Assembly (NCBI GenBank): GCA_015680685.1
Contig: MNCI01014914.1
Location: 109,103-154,721 of the forward strand
DNA length: 45,619 nucleotides
From: Gnetum montanum
Lineage: Eukaryota; Streptophyta; Gnetopsida; Gnetales; Gnetaceae
Direction of reading: 5' to 3'
Each line of letters starts with the position of its first letter. Within the stretch, counting starts at the first letter, position 1. The position numbers were made by a program, and so were the translations under genes. The notes below the pieces were generated by a model that searched no databases, was not told the DNA's origin, and saw only the letters and a program-made list of their open reading frames with translations. Positions 11,435-20,951 of the stretch are shown piece by piece.

Positions 11435-11917
11435 NNNNNNNNNNNNNNNNNNNNNNNNNNNNNNNNNNNNNNNNNNNNNNNNNNNNNNNNNNNNNNNNNN
11501 NNNNNNNNNNNNNNNNNNNNNNNNNNNNNNNNNNNNNNNNNNNNNNNNNNNNNNNNNNNNNNNNNNNNNNNNNNNNNNNNNNNNNNNNNNNNNNNNNNNN
11601 NNNNNNNNNNNNNNNNNNNNNNNNNNNNNNNNNNNNNNNNNNNNNNNNNNNNNNNNNNNNNNNNNNNNNNNNNNNNNNNNNNNNNNNNNNNNNNNNNNNN
11701 NNNNNNNNNNNNNNNNNNNNNNNNNNNNNNNNNNNNNNNNNNNNNNNNNNNNNNNNNNNNNNNNNNNNNNNNNNNNNNNNNNNNNNNNNNNNNNNNNNNN
11801 NNNNNNNNNNNNNNNNNNNNNNNNNNNNNNNNNNNNNNNNNNNNNNNNNNNNNNNNNNNNNNNNNNNNNNNNNNNNNNNNNNNNNNNNNNNNNNNNNNNN
11901 NNNNNNNNNNNNNNNNN
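11435..11917. other. Assembly gap (483 N)
   Basis: The gap removes the end of RT and most of the first RNase H of E2. Frame continuity across it cannot be judged, because the N count may be an estimate. Confidence 1.
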
Positions 11918-13236
11918 ATGTAAAACGGTTTGTTGTTTTGGGGCAGGTAGACTGTGGGCAGTCTGGCAAGTGTTGTTTTGATGTTTTCGAACGCTTCCTG
12001 ACACTGCGGAGTCCATTCAAAATGGACATTTTTACATAACAGGTGGTTCACAGGTTTTAGTTTGTCCGTTAATTTTTCTACGAAGCGCCTAATGAATTGT
12101 AGTCTACCTTGTAGACCTCGAAGTTCGATAACGTTACTGGGTGATTTCAGGTTGGTGATGGCCTTAACTTTATCGGGGTCTACTCGTATCCCTACTTCAG
12201 AGGCTATGAATCCGAGCATTTTGCCTGTTTTGATGCCAAAGACGCATTTTTTCGGGTTAAGTCTTGGTTCGTACTTTAAACAACGTTTTAAGACTAAGTC
12301 TAGGTCTTGTACGTGTTGTTCGGTCATTTTTGACTTAACCACGATGTCATCCACATAATCGTTAAGCGATCGTAGCATATAATCACTAAAGATAAACATC
12401 ATGGCTCTTTGATATGTGGCCCCTGCGTTCTTGAGACCGAAGGGCATCATGGTATAACAAAAAGTTCCCCATGCGGTCATGAAGGTGGTTCGAAGTTGAT
12501 GTTCCGAGTTGATGCGTATTTGATTGTACCCAGAAAAACCATCCATAAAAGATAGTAAGGCATGTCCGGCAGTTGAGTCAACAAGTTGATCGATGCTGGG
12601 TAGGGGAAAGTCATCTTTTATGGTTGCTACGTTTAAATCTCGGAAGTCGATGCATAGGCGAATGCTTCCGTTTTTCTTTGGGACGATGACCATGTTGGAC
12701 ACCCATTCGGCGTAATCAACAGCCCAAATGAAACCAGCTTGGTAGAGCTTGGTGATCTCATTGCGAACTACCAATGCCACCTCAGGTCGAACTTTTCATG
12801 CTTTCTGTTTTATCGGTCTTAGTTTCGGGTCTAGAATAATGTTGTGTTGGACAATTCTAGGATCTAGCCCGGGCATGTCTGTATAGGACCAAGCGAATGC
12901 TCTCATGTTTTCCCTAAGCACATTCTGAATGTCTTGGGCCAAGTGCGGTTGTAATAATGTACTCAATTTTAATATTTTAATTTCCCCATCAGGCATGGTA
13001 ACGGGAGTTTCGGCTAACGGATCTTTAGTGATGTTTTCGGCCTCTATGTCAAGAAATTTTGTCATGCCCCCATAATCGTCTGTTGTTTGCTGTGTTGAGG
13101 CTATGACTGCGTCATCCATTAGTGGACTTAAGTTGATGAAGTTTATGTCAATGTCTTGTATAATGGTGCCATATGGTCCGTCAATGGTTAACGGTGCGGT
13201 TAAATGCTGGCAGTCCATTGAGCTTGTCCCTGCCAA
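11918..13236 (-). pseudogene. E2 pol: reverse transcriptase
   Basis: Read on the - strand, an N-terminal linker (DIQNVLRENMRAFAWSYTDM) leads into RT: VIVPKKNGSIRLCIDFRDLN, DFPLPSID, FMDGFSGYNQI (first catalytic Asp), MPFGLKNAGATYQRAM and YVDDIVVKS, with the YxDD catalytic pair intact. The thumb and connection region (LRGLQGRLQFIRRF) follows before the gap. The only in-frame stop is the TGA at 12796-12798, at a position where Arg (CGA) would fit. The open frame goes back to about 13236. The sequence 'ggtttattggcag' just inside it (- strand) looks like a 3' splice site, relevant to a possible PRO-RT intron. Confidence 0.93.
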
Positions 13237-13321
13237 TAAACCGAGAGTTGCATGAGCAAAGAGGGATCATTCTGTGTCTTTCGGTGTTTTTTAAACTATA
13301 GGTACATGTATAATGGTGGAT

Positions 13322-13448
13322 TATCGTCACACCTGGACGCATGGCAGTTTACGGCCATACCGGGCCGTGATGGACGGGGCGATGGCAGTTTACGGCCGTA
13401 CCGGGCCGTGATGGACGGGGCGATGGCAGTTTAAGGCCATACCGGGCC
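13322..13448. repeat. GC-stem hairpin repeats beside the antisense gene
   Basis: Three copies of 'agttta(c/a)ggcc-loop-ggcc' are separated by 'gatggacggggcgatggc'. Two of them form six-bp stems, ACGGCC/GGCCGT (13351-13368 and 13392-13409), with loops ATACCG and GTACCG. These are GC versions of the AGTTTA hairpins found elsewhere in E2 and E3. A further partial copy lies at 13324-13340. Confidence 0.85.
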
Positions 13449-13606
13449 ATGAGTGGGTTTTAAACTAGAATGTTCAACGTAAACGTGTAGAATGGGGTCC
13501 ATGGAGGAACCAGGATATCATAATTTCTATTTTCAGTTAATTTTCATCATTTTTTGGGAAATTTTGGTGAATAGTAGGCAAAAAAGGCAAAAACGCAAAA
13601 AAACAG

Positions 13607-13750
13607 AGCGGCGGCGGCGTAAGCGGCGGCGGCGTAAGCGGCGGAGGCGTAAGCGGCGGCGGCGGCGTAAGCGGCAGCGACGTCAGCAACGGCGGCGTAA
13701 GGGGCGGCGGCGTCAGCGGCGGCGGCTTAAGCGGCGGCGGCGTCAGCGTT
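13607..13750. repeat. GCGGCGGCGTAA tandem array
   Basis: About ten units of GCGGCGGCGTAAGC and variants end just 16 bp before a TATA box. An arginine/lysine-rich ORF through it is a product of the repeat and is not annotated as a gene. Confidence 0.9.
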
Positions 13751-13765
13751 AGCGTCATCGAGCGC

Positions 13766-13774
13766 TATATAAAG
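13766..13774 (+). promoter_or_regulatory. TATA box of the antisense gene
   Basis: TATATAAAG in 'gcgctatataaagggaagg', a strong plant TATA match on the + strand, immediately downstream of the GCGGCGGCGTAA array. Transcription would start near 13800, about 215 bp before the ATG at 14015. Confidence 0.7.
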
Positions 13775-13799
13775 GGAAGGGGGGTCCATTTGTTTTACT

Positions 13800-14014
13800 G
13801 GAAAATGACAGCGTGAGCGACAGCGTAAACCTGCTAAGGCGTAAGCGTAAACCACAGTATCCTAGCGTAAGCGTAAACCTCAGCGTAGACGCCTACGACT
13901 GATCCCCAGCGTAGACGCCGAGACCCTAGCATAGACGCCGAAGCTTAAACTTTTCAGCGCCAGCTTAGACAGTTGCTCAGCGTAAACATAAATCATCAGC
14001 GTAGACACTCCGAG
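13800..14014 (+). other. Leader of the antisense gene with GCGTAAAC/GCGTAGAC words
   Basis: Predicted 5' UTR. It holds at least ten GCGTA words (GCGTAAGCGTAAACC, GCGTAGACGCC), the same vocabulary as the E2 leader at 23291-23938. The start context 'ccgagATGGGC' has a purine at -3 and G at +4. Confidence 0.6.
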
Positions 14015-14145
14015 ATGGGCAAGGGAAAGGAAGTGGAGGGCCAGGGGCGGAAGCGTCCCGATCTAACCTTCGTCGAAAAGACGGAGGCCATGTTGTAGGG
14101 TCTGCCCAGGCCAAAGGTTCCATCGTGGCCTGCGACGTCCCACAG

Positions 14146-14933
14146 GTAGGCTCTGATTCCTACCTCTGTTGTTTCTGTGCTATTTTTTGTTTGTAGCATA
14201 GACAGTCTCGGCGTCTACACTAAGCGTAGAAGAGTTTTCAGTATACGAGTTTTCGGCATATACGCCAACTTAACTGTGCAGCGTAGACGGTGTTTATCAG
14301 TTTACTAGCGTAAGCCCTTTTCTGTGTTATTATGTTAGCGTACGCTCCGGTCTGACTGAAGCTTGTCGGCGTGTTTGTCATCAGCGTAAGTTGTTTTTGT
14401 TTTGCGACGGCATATACGCTGAGGGTTTGCCCAGCGTATACGCTATACGCGTACAGTTGTCTTTTGGCGTACTGTTTTATTTTTCTGGTGTAAACGGTTT
14501 ACGCTGAAAGCGAACTCGAGCGTATACGCTGAGGGTTTCTTCAACATATACGCTGTGCGTGAAGGGGTTCGGGTGTCAGCGTAGACGCTGAATTTGGTAG
14601 CGTATATGCTGAGTTTAAATCGTGTTTTTAAGTGTTGGTCGGCGTATACGCTGTGTACAGCGTATATGCTAAGTTTGAATCGCGTTTTTACGCTAAGTGC
14701 TAACAATTTGTCCGGCGTATACGCTGTGTATGGCGTATACGCTGAGCGTGAATTGCGGGCATATACGCTCTGTGTACAGCGTATACGCTAGACGTGAGTT
14801 GTCTTTTTCATGCTAAGTGTAAAGTTTGGCTGGCATATACGCCCTGTGTGCAGCGTATACGCTGAGCGTAAACAAAGTTGATTTTTGATTTATGATGCAA
14901 ACTTTCATTTTGTGGCATTGCGATTGATTGCAG
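14146..14933 (+). repeat. Intron 1 of the antisense gene: AGCGTATACGCT palindrome array
   Basis: Between donor 'cacag|gtaggc' and acceptor 'gattgcag|gg' lie more than ten GCGTATACGC-type words. They include the perfect 12-bp palindrome AGCGTATACGCT at 14433-14444, 14519-14530, 14778-14789 and 14852-14863. The same word dominates the U3 of the E2 LTRs. Confidence 0.85.
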
Positions 14934-15725
14934 GGACAACAAACACTTCCTTATTGTCGTTGAACTCGTCAAGGTGTTGACGTGGGTTGGCCCCATTGAG
15001 GATGGCGAGGTTCCTCCAAACCTAACTGTGGATGAAAACGGGGTTTGGTTCCGGGAAGGTGCTTGTGAATTCTTGGCCTTTCTGCTAGACAATTTTGAAG
15101 TGGCTATGTGGTCGAATTTTGACGAGGTGACTGCACGGAGTGTGGTTGATGCGATGCTGTCAGGGGCTACCGAGGGTGTCATGGTTTTCATCAAAGACAT
15201 TGACGAGGGGCCATTTGTTGATGAGGATGGCGCTACTCGCGGGCCCAGGGCAACACGCCCGTTAACGCGTGTGTGGGCGTTACTACCACGAGGGTTGGAC
15301 TACCTCAATAATACATTATTCATACCCGCCCGTACGCATACTTTGTTCCAGAATCCTCCTGGCACGGTATACCGAATAGCCAGGTGGGACCATCTACATT
15401 TATTGTTTTCCTTTCGTCGTTTGATGTTGGTTTCTTGTTTGTTGACATGTATTCGTTTGCAGGCCGAAGACCAACCCAAACGGGACCCTGATTGAGGATG
15501 AAGGGATAGCCCTCGCTCGTACAGCTCTGGGAACATTTATGACGGGCCCTAACCTTCGTGGGACTGTGCTGAAGCAAACGAAGGGTTCAATGGTCCACTT
15601 TCACAAGTAGTTCTCCAGAGCGTTTGCGATGTGCAAGGCTCGTAGATGGCTTCATGAAGATTGGACTGACCACAGGCCAATTTTCTCTCGTGATCTTGGC
15701 AGCACATCTAGATCTACCACCGACG
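14934..15725 (+). pseudogene. Exons 2-3: FCP1/NIF-like HAD phosphatase domain, catalytically degenerate
   Basis: The exon 2 product shows VWFREGACEFLAFLLDNFEV then AMWSNFDEVTARSVVDAML. This resembles the central part of NLI-interacting-factor/FCP1-type phosphatases, where a short loop, a 'FL...F-hydrophobic-hydrophobic-W(S/T)' stretch and a helix follow motif I. Later NNTLFIPARTHTLFQNPPGT fits the motif III/IV stretch. The motif I segment reads FLIVVELVKVLTW, so the expected DxDx(T/V) nucleophile pair is absent; Asp-Asp at the later motif is also missing. If translated, this would be a pseudophosphatase or binding module. Similarity was judged by eye; a profile search would settle it. Confidence 0.5.
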
Positions 15726-15814
15726 GTAAATGATAACACTTCTTAGATATGTTAGTGGGTTCGTCCAATTGCCTGGATTTATGCTGATATAACGACTTTA
15801 CATTGCTTTTATAG

Positions 15815-16855
15815 TTAATATGCCTTCTAGTGAGGATCCGGTGACCACTGGATGAACCCAGACGACTTTGTCAATGAAGTTCGGAGGGGTGGCTAAGGCC
15901 CAGAAGTGGTTACGGAATTGTGCTCCTCCGTCCCTCGCTCGTTGCCTAGATGATGCTGGGCTCATGGAGATTTTTATGACGCCGAGTCCTGATGTTTCCA
16001 TTGGGGAGATGATCGGGACTGTAGACTCCTTCAATGAGTCTGTCACATACTACAACACCCGGATTAAGGGTGTGAAGGTAGTTTTCCATCTGTCGCCCGA
16101 GTTCTTCTCGGACCTATTTGGTGTACCGGTGGATGGCCTGAATATAGTGTTAGACAGAACTCATAAAGAGCTCCAGATGATCCGGGAGTTGGAGGACTGG
16201 CTAGGCGTAGCAAAGGGTACCAAGGGATTCCCGATGCAGGGGAAGGCGAAGGTTGTAGAAGCGAACGAACTGTATCCCCTATTCAGAGCACGGGTATTTC
16301 CCAAAACGCTTTCCCAGGTGAGGTGCCTTGGGGTTGAGGCTGTCCGTATGATGCGAACTATTTTGGAAACAGGGATGCGATACAACTGGACAAAATTTTT
16401 ATTGCCAGGCATGCACAAAGAGATAGTGCGATTGCACTCGAATGTCGAGGCGCAATCCCATTTCACCTTTGCATGTTTCACCGGTTATCTTCGTCGTTTT
16501 GCTGAGTTCTTGGTAGTTCGCACAGATAATAAGTTTGTCCTGCGGGATCGGGGTCAACTATCCCGCCCGTGGATCCATCACCTGTATGACACGGCCAAAT
16601 CCCAAGATGCACCCAAAGGTATCGATGAATCCATTTCCATTACTACGGGGGGATCATCTGGTGGTTCAATTCACACGCATGACAGTGTGGGGTTGGAGCC
16701 AGATGAGCTGCCTTACACTGCTAGAAGAGCAGAACGGGTCATCAAGGAAACCATCGGCCAAGCTAAAGCAAAGCTAAAGAGGCCTGAGCGTCCAACTGAG
16801 GACGTTTCTGGTGTGAGCCAGCCACGCGTGAAGCGGATACGCTTCAAGATACCTG
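15815..16855 (+). pseudogene. Exon 4: plant transposon-protein/plant-mobile-domain-like region
   Basis: After a TGA at 15853-15855 the frame is open for over 330 codons. Features are GVKVVFHLSPEFFSDLFGVP, which resembles the 'site-of-growth-stage' core (hydrophobic-LSPE...LxGxP) seen in the 'putative plant transposon protein' family and in plant mobile domains, and a conserved-looking helical block around WTKFLLPGMHKEIVRL. The C-terminal part is Ser/Gly and Lys/Arg-rich and ends VKRIRFKIP at the splice donor, a possible nuclear signal. I cannot assign a biochemical activity. The assignment rests on short motif similarity and could be wrong. Confidence 0.4.
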
Positions 16856-16973
16856 GTGAGCGAAACTCGCCTGCTTATTACTTTAACGTTTTTTTATTTT
16901 GTTTATAACTTTGGCCTTAATTGCTTATGTGTCATTGATATATTGTTCCTTTGGCTTGATTTTGTTAAAACAG

Positions 16974-18558
16974 TAAGGAAACAGGCTTTAGAGATGATCA
17001 CGGAGGAAGAGGAGACCAATACAGGGAAAGACAACGAGGAGGGGCATACAGAAACAAGTCAAGGTGGTGGGACGGAGGAGTTAAGGGAGAAAACCATAGG
17101 AACTGAGCCGTTGGACGACCAAGGTAGTGTCGATCAAATGTTCCGTAGTTTTCTCGAAGGAGATTTGGATTTAGGCGCTCCCCCAGGGGATGATGAAGGG
17201 CACGGTACATTTTTCCTTTTATCCTGTTTAGTTGTCTCTCTTTTTTTTTGTGGGTTATATTTTTTGCTTATTCTTATGTGTTTTTTCTTCTGTCCAGATG
17301 AAGGTAGCGAGACCAGAACAGTACGGTTGGATGTACCCATGAAGACGGTTCCCCCTGAGAGGACCGTTGAGGTTAGTTCTTCTCACCCGTGAGCCACTTA
17401 TTTGGTCAGAAATGCCAAGTAAGACGGATTTTGTGGCTGGCATCGCGGAGGAAGTCGTTGACCGGATCCAAGAAGCCCACCCTGGTATAGGTATGAATCA
17501 CTTAAAGCTTTGGAGCTTCGCATCTTGCTTGTATAGTTTTGACATTTGTATTTATTTTGTTTTTGTTTTTCACATGGGTAGGTGCTAAACTGAGATGGGA
17601 TCCCTCAGAAAGCGTTAGCATGGAAAACCTAACCACACTCTCCCCTGAAGTGGAGTAGGTGCCAAGGCCTATTTATGAGGGAGTTGCAGAAAGCCTTGCG
17701 CACCATGCTAAGTCATTATGGACTTGCAGGCGTTCCGTTGAGCAGTTGTGGCTGCAAATACAGGCAAAAGAAAAGGAAGTCTCCGAATTGTCAGAGGAAC
17801 ATGATGATTTAAAGGCTCGATACGAGTTTGCCGCTGCTAGACTAAGTGGAGATCGCTCTTGGCGAACATCAGAGGTTACATACACCAGGTATTGGAATCT
17901 TCTGAATTGTCATGCATCACTGACTCGGAGAATGGCAGAAAGCAAAGCTCAAATTGATATCCTGAACCTTAAGTGTCAAGATTGGAAGGCTTTTGCTTCT
18001 AAGGTTCGTAAGTGGGGTCAGGACGAGAAGAATCACAAACATTACTACAAGAAGTCGCTAAAAGAGGTGTCCATCGAAAAGCGCCAACTAGAAATGTTTG
18101 TGGAGGGTTTAGGCTTGCGTTCGGCCTTTGATACTTTTGCGCAGAATACAACTATGGAAATGGAGTTGCCTACAAGGGTGATCACAACCACATCTGGGGA
18201 AGTGTCGGTTGGAGAATTTCCATTGAAATGTCCCACCTGGTCAGCTGTCGACAAAGGGAAAATTTTGGCAGACGTTGACTTAGGCCTAGATGGGACGGAT
18301 TGGGCCAGTGTTCCTGAGGAAGAGATCCTTCATCGGCTGGAGTTTGGCTTAGGGGGATCTACTATGGTAAGCGTTTTGTTCTTATGGAGTTAATTCACTG
18401 GATAACGTTTAACATTTTGACATTCGCTCATTCTTATGTCGGTTGTTTGTTCTCAGGATGAAGGTGATGATGATACTCAGGAGGCGGGCCCCAGTGGAGC
18501 GAGGGCCCCTGACGTTGGTGGATCTAGAGAGGACAACCCTCCCGCCTCAAATGTTTAG
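16974..18558 (+). pseudogene. Exons 5-8: acidic linker, coiled coil and acidic tail
   Basis: Exon 5 is rich in Glu, Asp, Gly and Thr (ALEMITEEEETNTGKDNEEG). Exon 7 (17582-18366) encodes a heptad-rich stretch, WLQIQAKEKEVSELSEEHDD, continuing for roughly 40 residues, a good coiled-coil candidate, then a mixed basic region and an acidic segment (WASVPEEEILHRLEFGL). The last exon adds DEGDDDTQEAGPSGARAP and stops at TAG 18556. A coiled coil would favour dimerisation (inference). The interval 18559-18819 that follows is AT-rich and holds no gene. Confidence 0.5.
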
Positions 18559-18819
18559 TGTTTTGATTTTTTGAGTTTTTGTTGTCTTGTTGTTTGAGTC
18601 AAATTTATACGGAAAATGTAATTTGGAAATTCTGAAACGGATGAGAACAGTCGAAACTTCTAATTGAACGATGTTGTATGTAAGAAATTTTTCGTTGATT
18701 TTAAATTTGGTTGCACACACGACACGATGTTAAGATGTTTTTGGATTTACTTTTCTGTTTAAATGTAATGCACTGAAATAATGATAAACGGTACGTAAAA
18801 AGGAAGACAGGGTATGCGT

Positions 18820-19072
18820 AGTTTAAAGCCATTCCGGGCCCCATTGTAAACAAGCAATATTTTGGATAAACTGGATAAATTTCTTGATGGACCGACCATT
18901 TCTGATCGTGGCTAGTTTTATTTCATTGCGGACCTGATAGTTTAACGTCTTTCTGGACAAAGGATGTTGTTTAATAATGTTCTTGGCTCTATTATAGTTT
19001 GATGTCATTTCGGCCTGCATGTAGTTTAACATCGTTTTGGACGTAGCGGAGTTTAACGTCATTTCGGACGTT
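18820..19072. repeat. AGTTTA hairpin array between antisense gene and protease
   Basis: Six copies. The clearest is at 19055-19072, a six-bp stem AACGTC/GACGTT with loop ATTTCG. The first copy (18820) has a GCC/GGC stem. Three copies have lost one arm by substitution. Confidence 0.82.
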
Positions 19073-19097
19073 TTGTAGTTACGTAGTTTTATTTTAA

Positions 19098-20948
19098 CTA
19101 TTTTTTGATTTTCTTTATTTTTATGTCAAGGGGTGTATTCGCCGGTACGATTTTGTATTCTACGTCTCCTTCGCTGATCACGTTGAATGGCAATTCAGTC
19201 CAGGAGACGTCCAATTGAATGTTTTCGGTATCGGTATTTTCAGGTGTTTCAGTGTCCGTCATTGTTTCCGTGTTGATTTCTTCATGAGGCGATGTGTATA
19301 AAGTGTTAGATGCAGGTGTTTCAGTTTTAGGAGGCTCTTGTCCCGTGTTCGAAGATTTACCACCCACTGGTTGTGGCTCGTTTGCATCATTTTGACTAGG
19401 CTTCGCGAGTTCAACTTCGGAGCCTTGGTCGCTGTCCATGTGCGATGAAATAATGGGAGTGACCGCTTCCCCATGTATGACGATTTCACCACCCTCGTAG
19501 GGTAGGTGAATCTCCTGATGTATAGGAGAAGAAACAACTCTCAGTTGGGCCAACCAGGGTCTTCTTAAAATCAAGTTGAACCCTGGCATCTCATCGACAA
19601 CCAAGAAGTCAGCGGATGTGGGGAACTGGTCTCCCGCTATGAAGTCTAAGGTTATCGTGCCTTTGACCAGTACACGTGACCCACTGAATGACTTTAGACA
19701 TGTTGTTGTCGTAGGTTTAATTAAGTCAGTAAACCCCAGTTGTTTAATGATGAGATAGGGTACAACGTTTGTGGCCGCCCCATCGTCTACATGGACTCTA
19801 TGTATTTTGAACTGGTTTACTTGTATTGTTATGAACATGGGGATTGTCGTCGTCTCCCCCATCTTCTTGTCTACTTTGATGTTATCCTCATGGAAGCTCA
19901 AGGGTTTAGGGATGGCACCATGAGATGAATACATTACGGCATGAATGGCGGTTTCGCTCGAGGGCAAGTCTTCACTGACCGGGATGGACGTTAGCATGCT
20001 TACGAGAGCTTCCCGATGAGTTTGGGATGTTAGGACTAAGTCATACAAGCTCAAAGAAGTGTTCTTTTGTTTCAGCGCTTGGGTGACTTGTGTTAAAGCC
20101 GTTGCAAAGTCTCTACTGTTGGAGACGTTCTTGTCGGCAGCGATTGGGTCCATTAGGCCCAACAGCTTTATTTCGTGTTTTAGTGGCTTGTCATCCTTGC
20201 TCTATGCTGTAGTTTTAGATGGTTCATTTTGCTTTGATGACGGTTCACCCTGATTACCTGCATTTGACTGATCGTTAGTCGATGACATGGGTATGGAATT
20301 GAGTGGAGTAGGTTTGGGTGGTCCCAGAGCCAATCGTTGGCACTCTTTCTCCAAGCGTTCACGCATAAGCCTATCAGCTAAGCATTCTTGCGTATGGCGT
20401 GGAGGTGGAGCTGGTTTTGGAGCCTCAGATTGTCTCGGGATGCACACCACGTATGGAGATGGGTGGGGTTGCATTTGGTCAGTGGGAGGTGTTTGAGCCG
20501 AAGGCTGGCTAGGGACCCTGACAACGTAGGGGCGAGGTTTGCCCCGTGCCTGTGCGGTAGAGGTTTGATGACTGTTAGGACTTTCGGATGTCCTAACAAC
20601 ATACGAGGTTGGTTTTGGTGGAGGTTGGACCTCTGCTGTTGCAACGGCCGGTGGCACTCGGACTACGAAGGGAGCAGGCCGAGTGTGAGGGATTAGTGGC
20701 TTTGAGGGTGTAGGTACAGCTGAAGGTATACAGACGACATAGGGCTGCTGGGGGACGCGTGGTGATTGGGGTGTGGGTGTGGTCATGGTGGGAGGAATCC
20801 GCACTACGAATGGCCTATGAGACGTTTTTTGTGTGTTTTGAGGGTAGATGGTGTTAATGTTACTTACCTCGGAATCATCATCAAAGTAGATCGTGCTAAT
20901 CACATATGGGGCCTCTTGGGTGTTCAGGGGATCCTTGTACACCCCCAT
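19098..20948 (-). pseudogene. E2 protease frame (with proline-rich gag-pro linker)
   Basis: Beginning at the ATG 20946-20948 (MGVYKDPLN) the - strand frame first encodes a long linker with repeated PYVVR and PFVVR units and many Pro. It then reaches a retropepsin-like region: QFKIHRVHVDDGAATNVVP, with Asp-Asp-Gly where Asp-Thr/Ser-Gly is usual, followed by FNLILRRPWLAQL. A TAG at 20202-20204 interrupts it. The frame ends at the TAG 19098-19100 after KIKKIKK. E3 carries a homologous protease at 28894-30426. The protease would mature the Gag-Pol polyprotein. No RT follows on this side; the RT frame resumes 5.8 kb away, beyond the antisense gene. Confidence 0.9.
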
Positions 20949-20951
20949 AGC

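Larger units (their letters stand above)
14015..18558 (+). pseudogene. Antisense multi-exon gene inside E2 (HAD-like + transposon-protein-like + coiled coil)
   Basis: Eight exons fit: 14015-14145, 14934-15383, 15463-15725, 15815-16855, 16974-17204, 17298-17484, 17582-18366 and 18457-18558. Introns are GT...AG, and six of seven junctions plainly keep one frame; a one-base frame change lies near 17365. The spliced product would be roughly 1060 residues: a short basic N-terminus (MGKGKEVEGQGRKR), an FCP1/NIF-like HAD region, a large domain weakly resembling plant transposon or plant mobile domains, a Glu-rich linker, a coiled coil, and an acidic tail ending ASNV. Four in-frame stops (TAG 14096, TAG 15608, TGA 15853, TAG 17656) indicate decay; each fits one C-to-T change. 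Tat elements elsewhere carry antisense ORFs, but usually beyond integrase, not between PRO and RT. The model is inferred from sequence only. Confidence 0.7.

Noticed and set aside
11384-12039. ORFs running through the N gap
   Set aside because: Ns are not sequence; only the flanking RT and RNase H portions are real evidence.
13492-13752. 86-residue Arg/Lys-rich ORF
   Set aside because: It is only the translation of the GCGGCGGCGTAA array and has no independent support.
17371-17413. A tiny intron to explain the frame change near 17365
   Set aside because: About 40 bp is shorter than usual plant introns; a one-base change is the simpler explanation.
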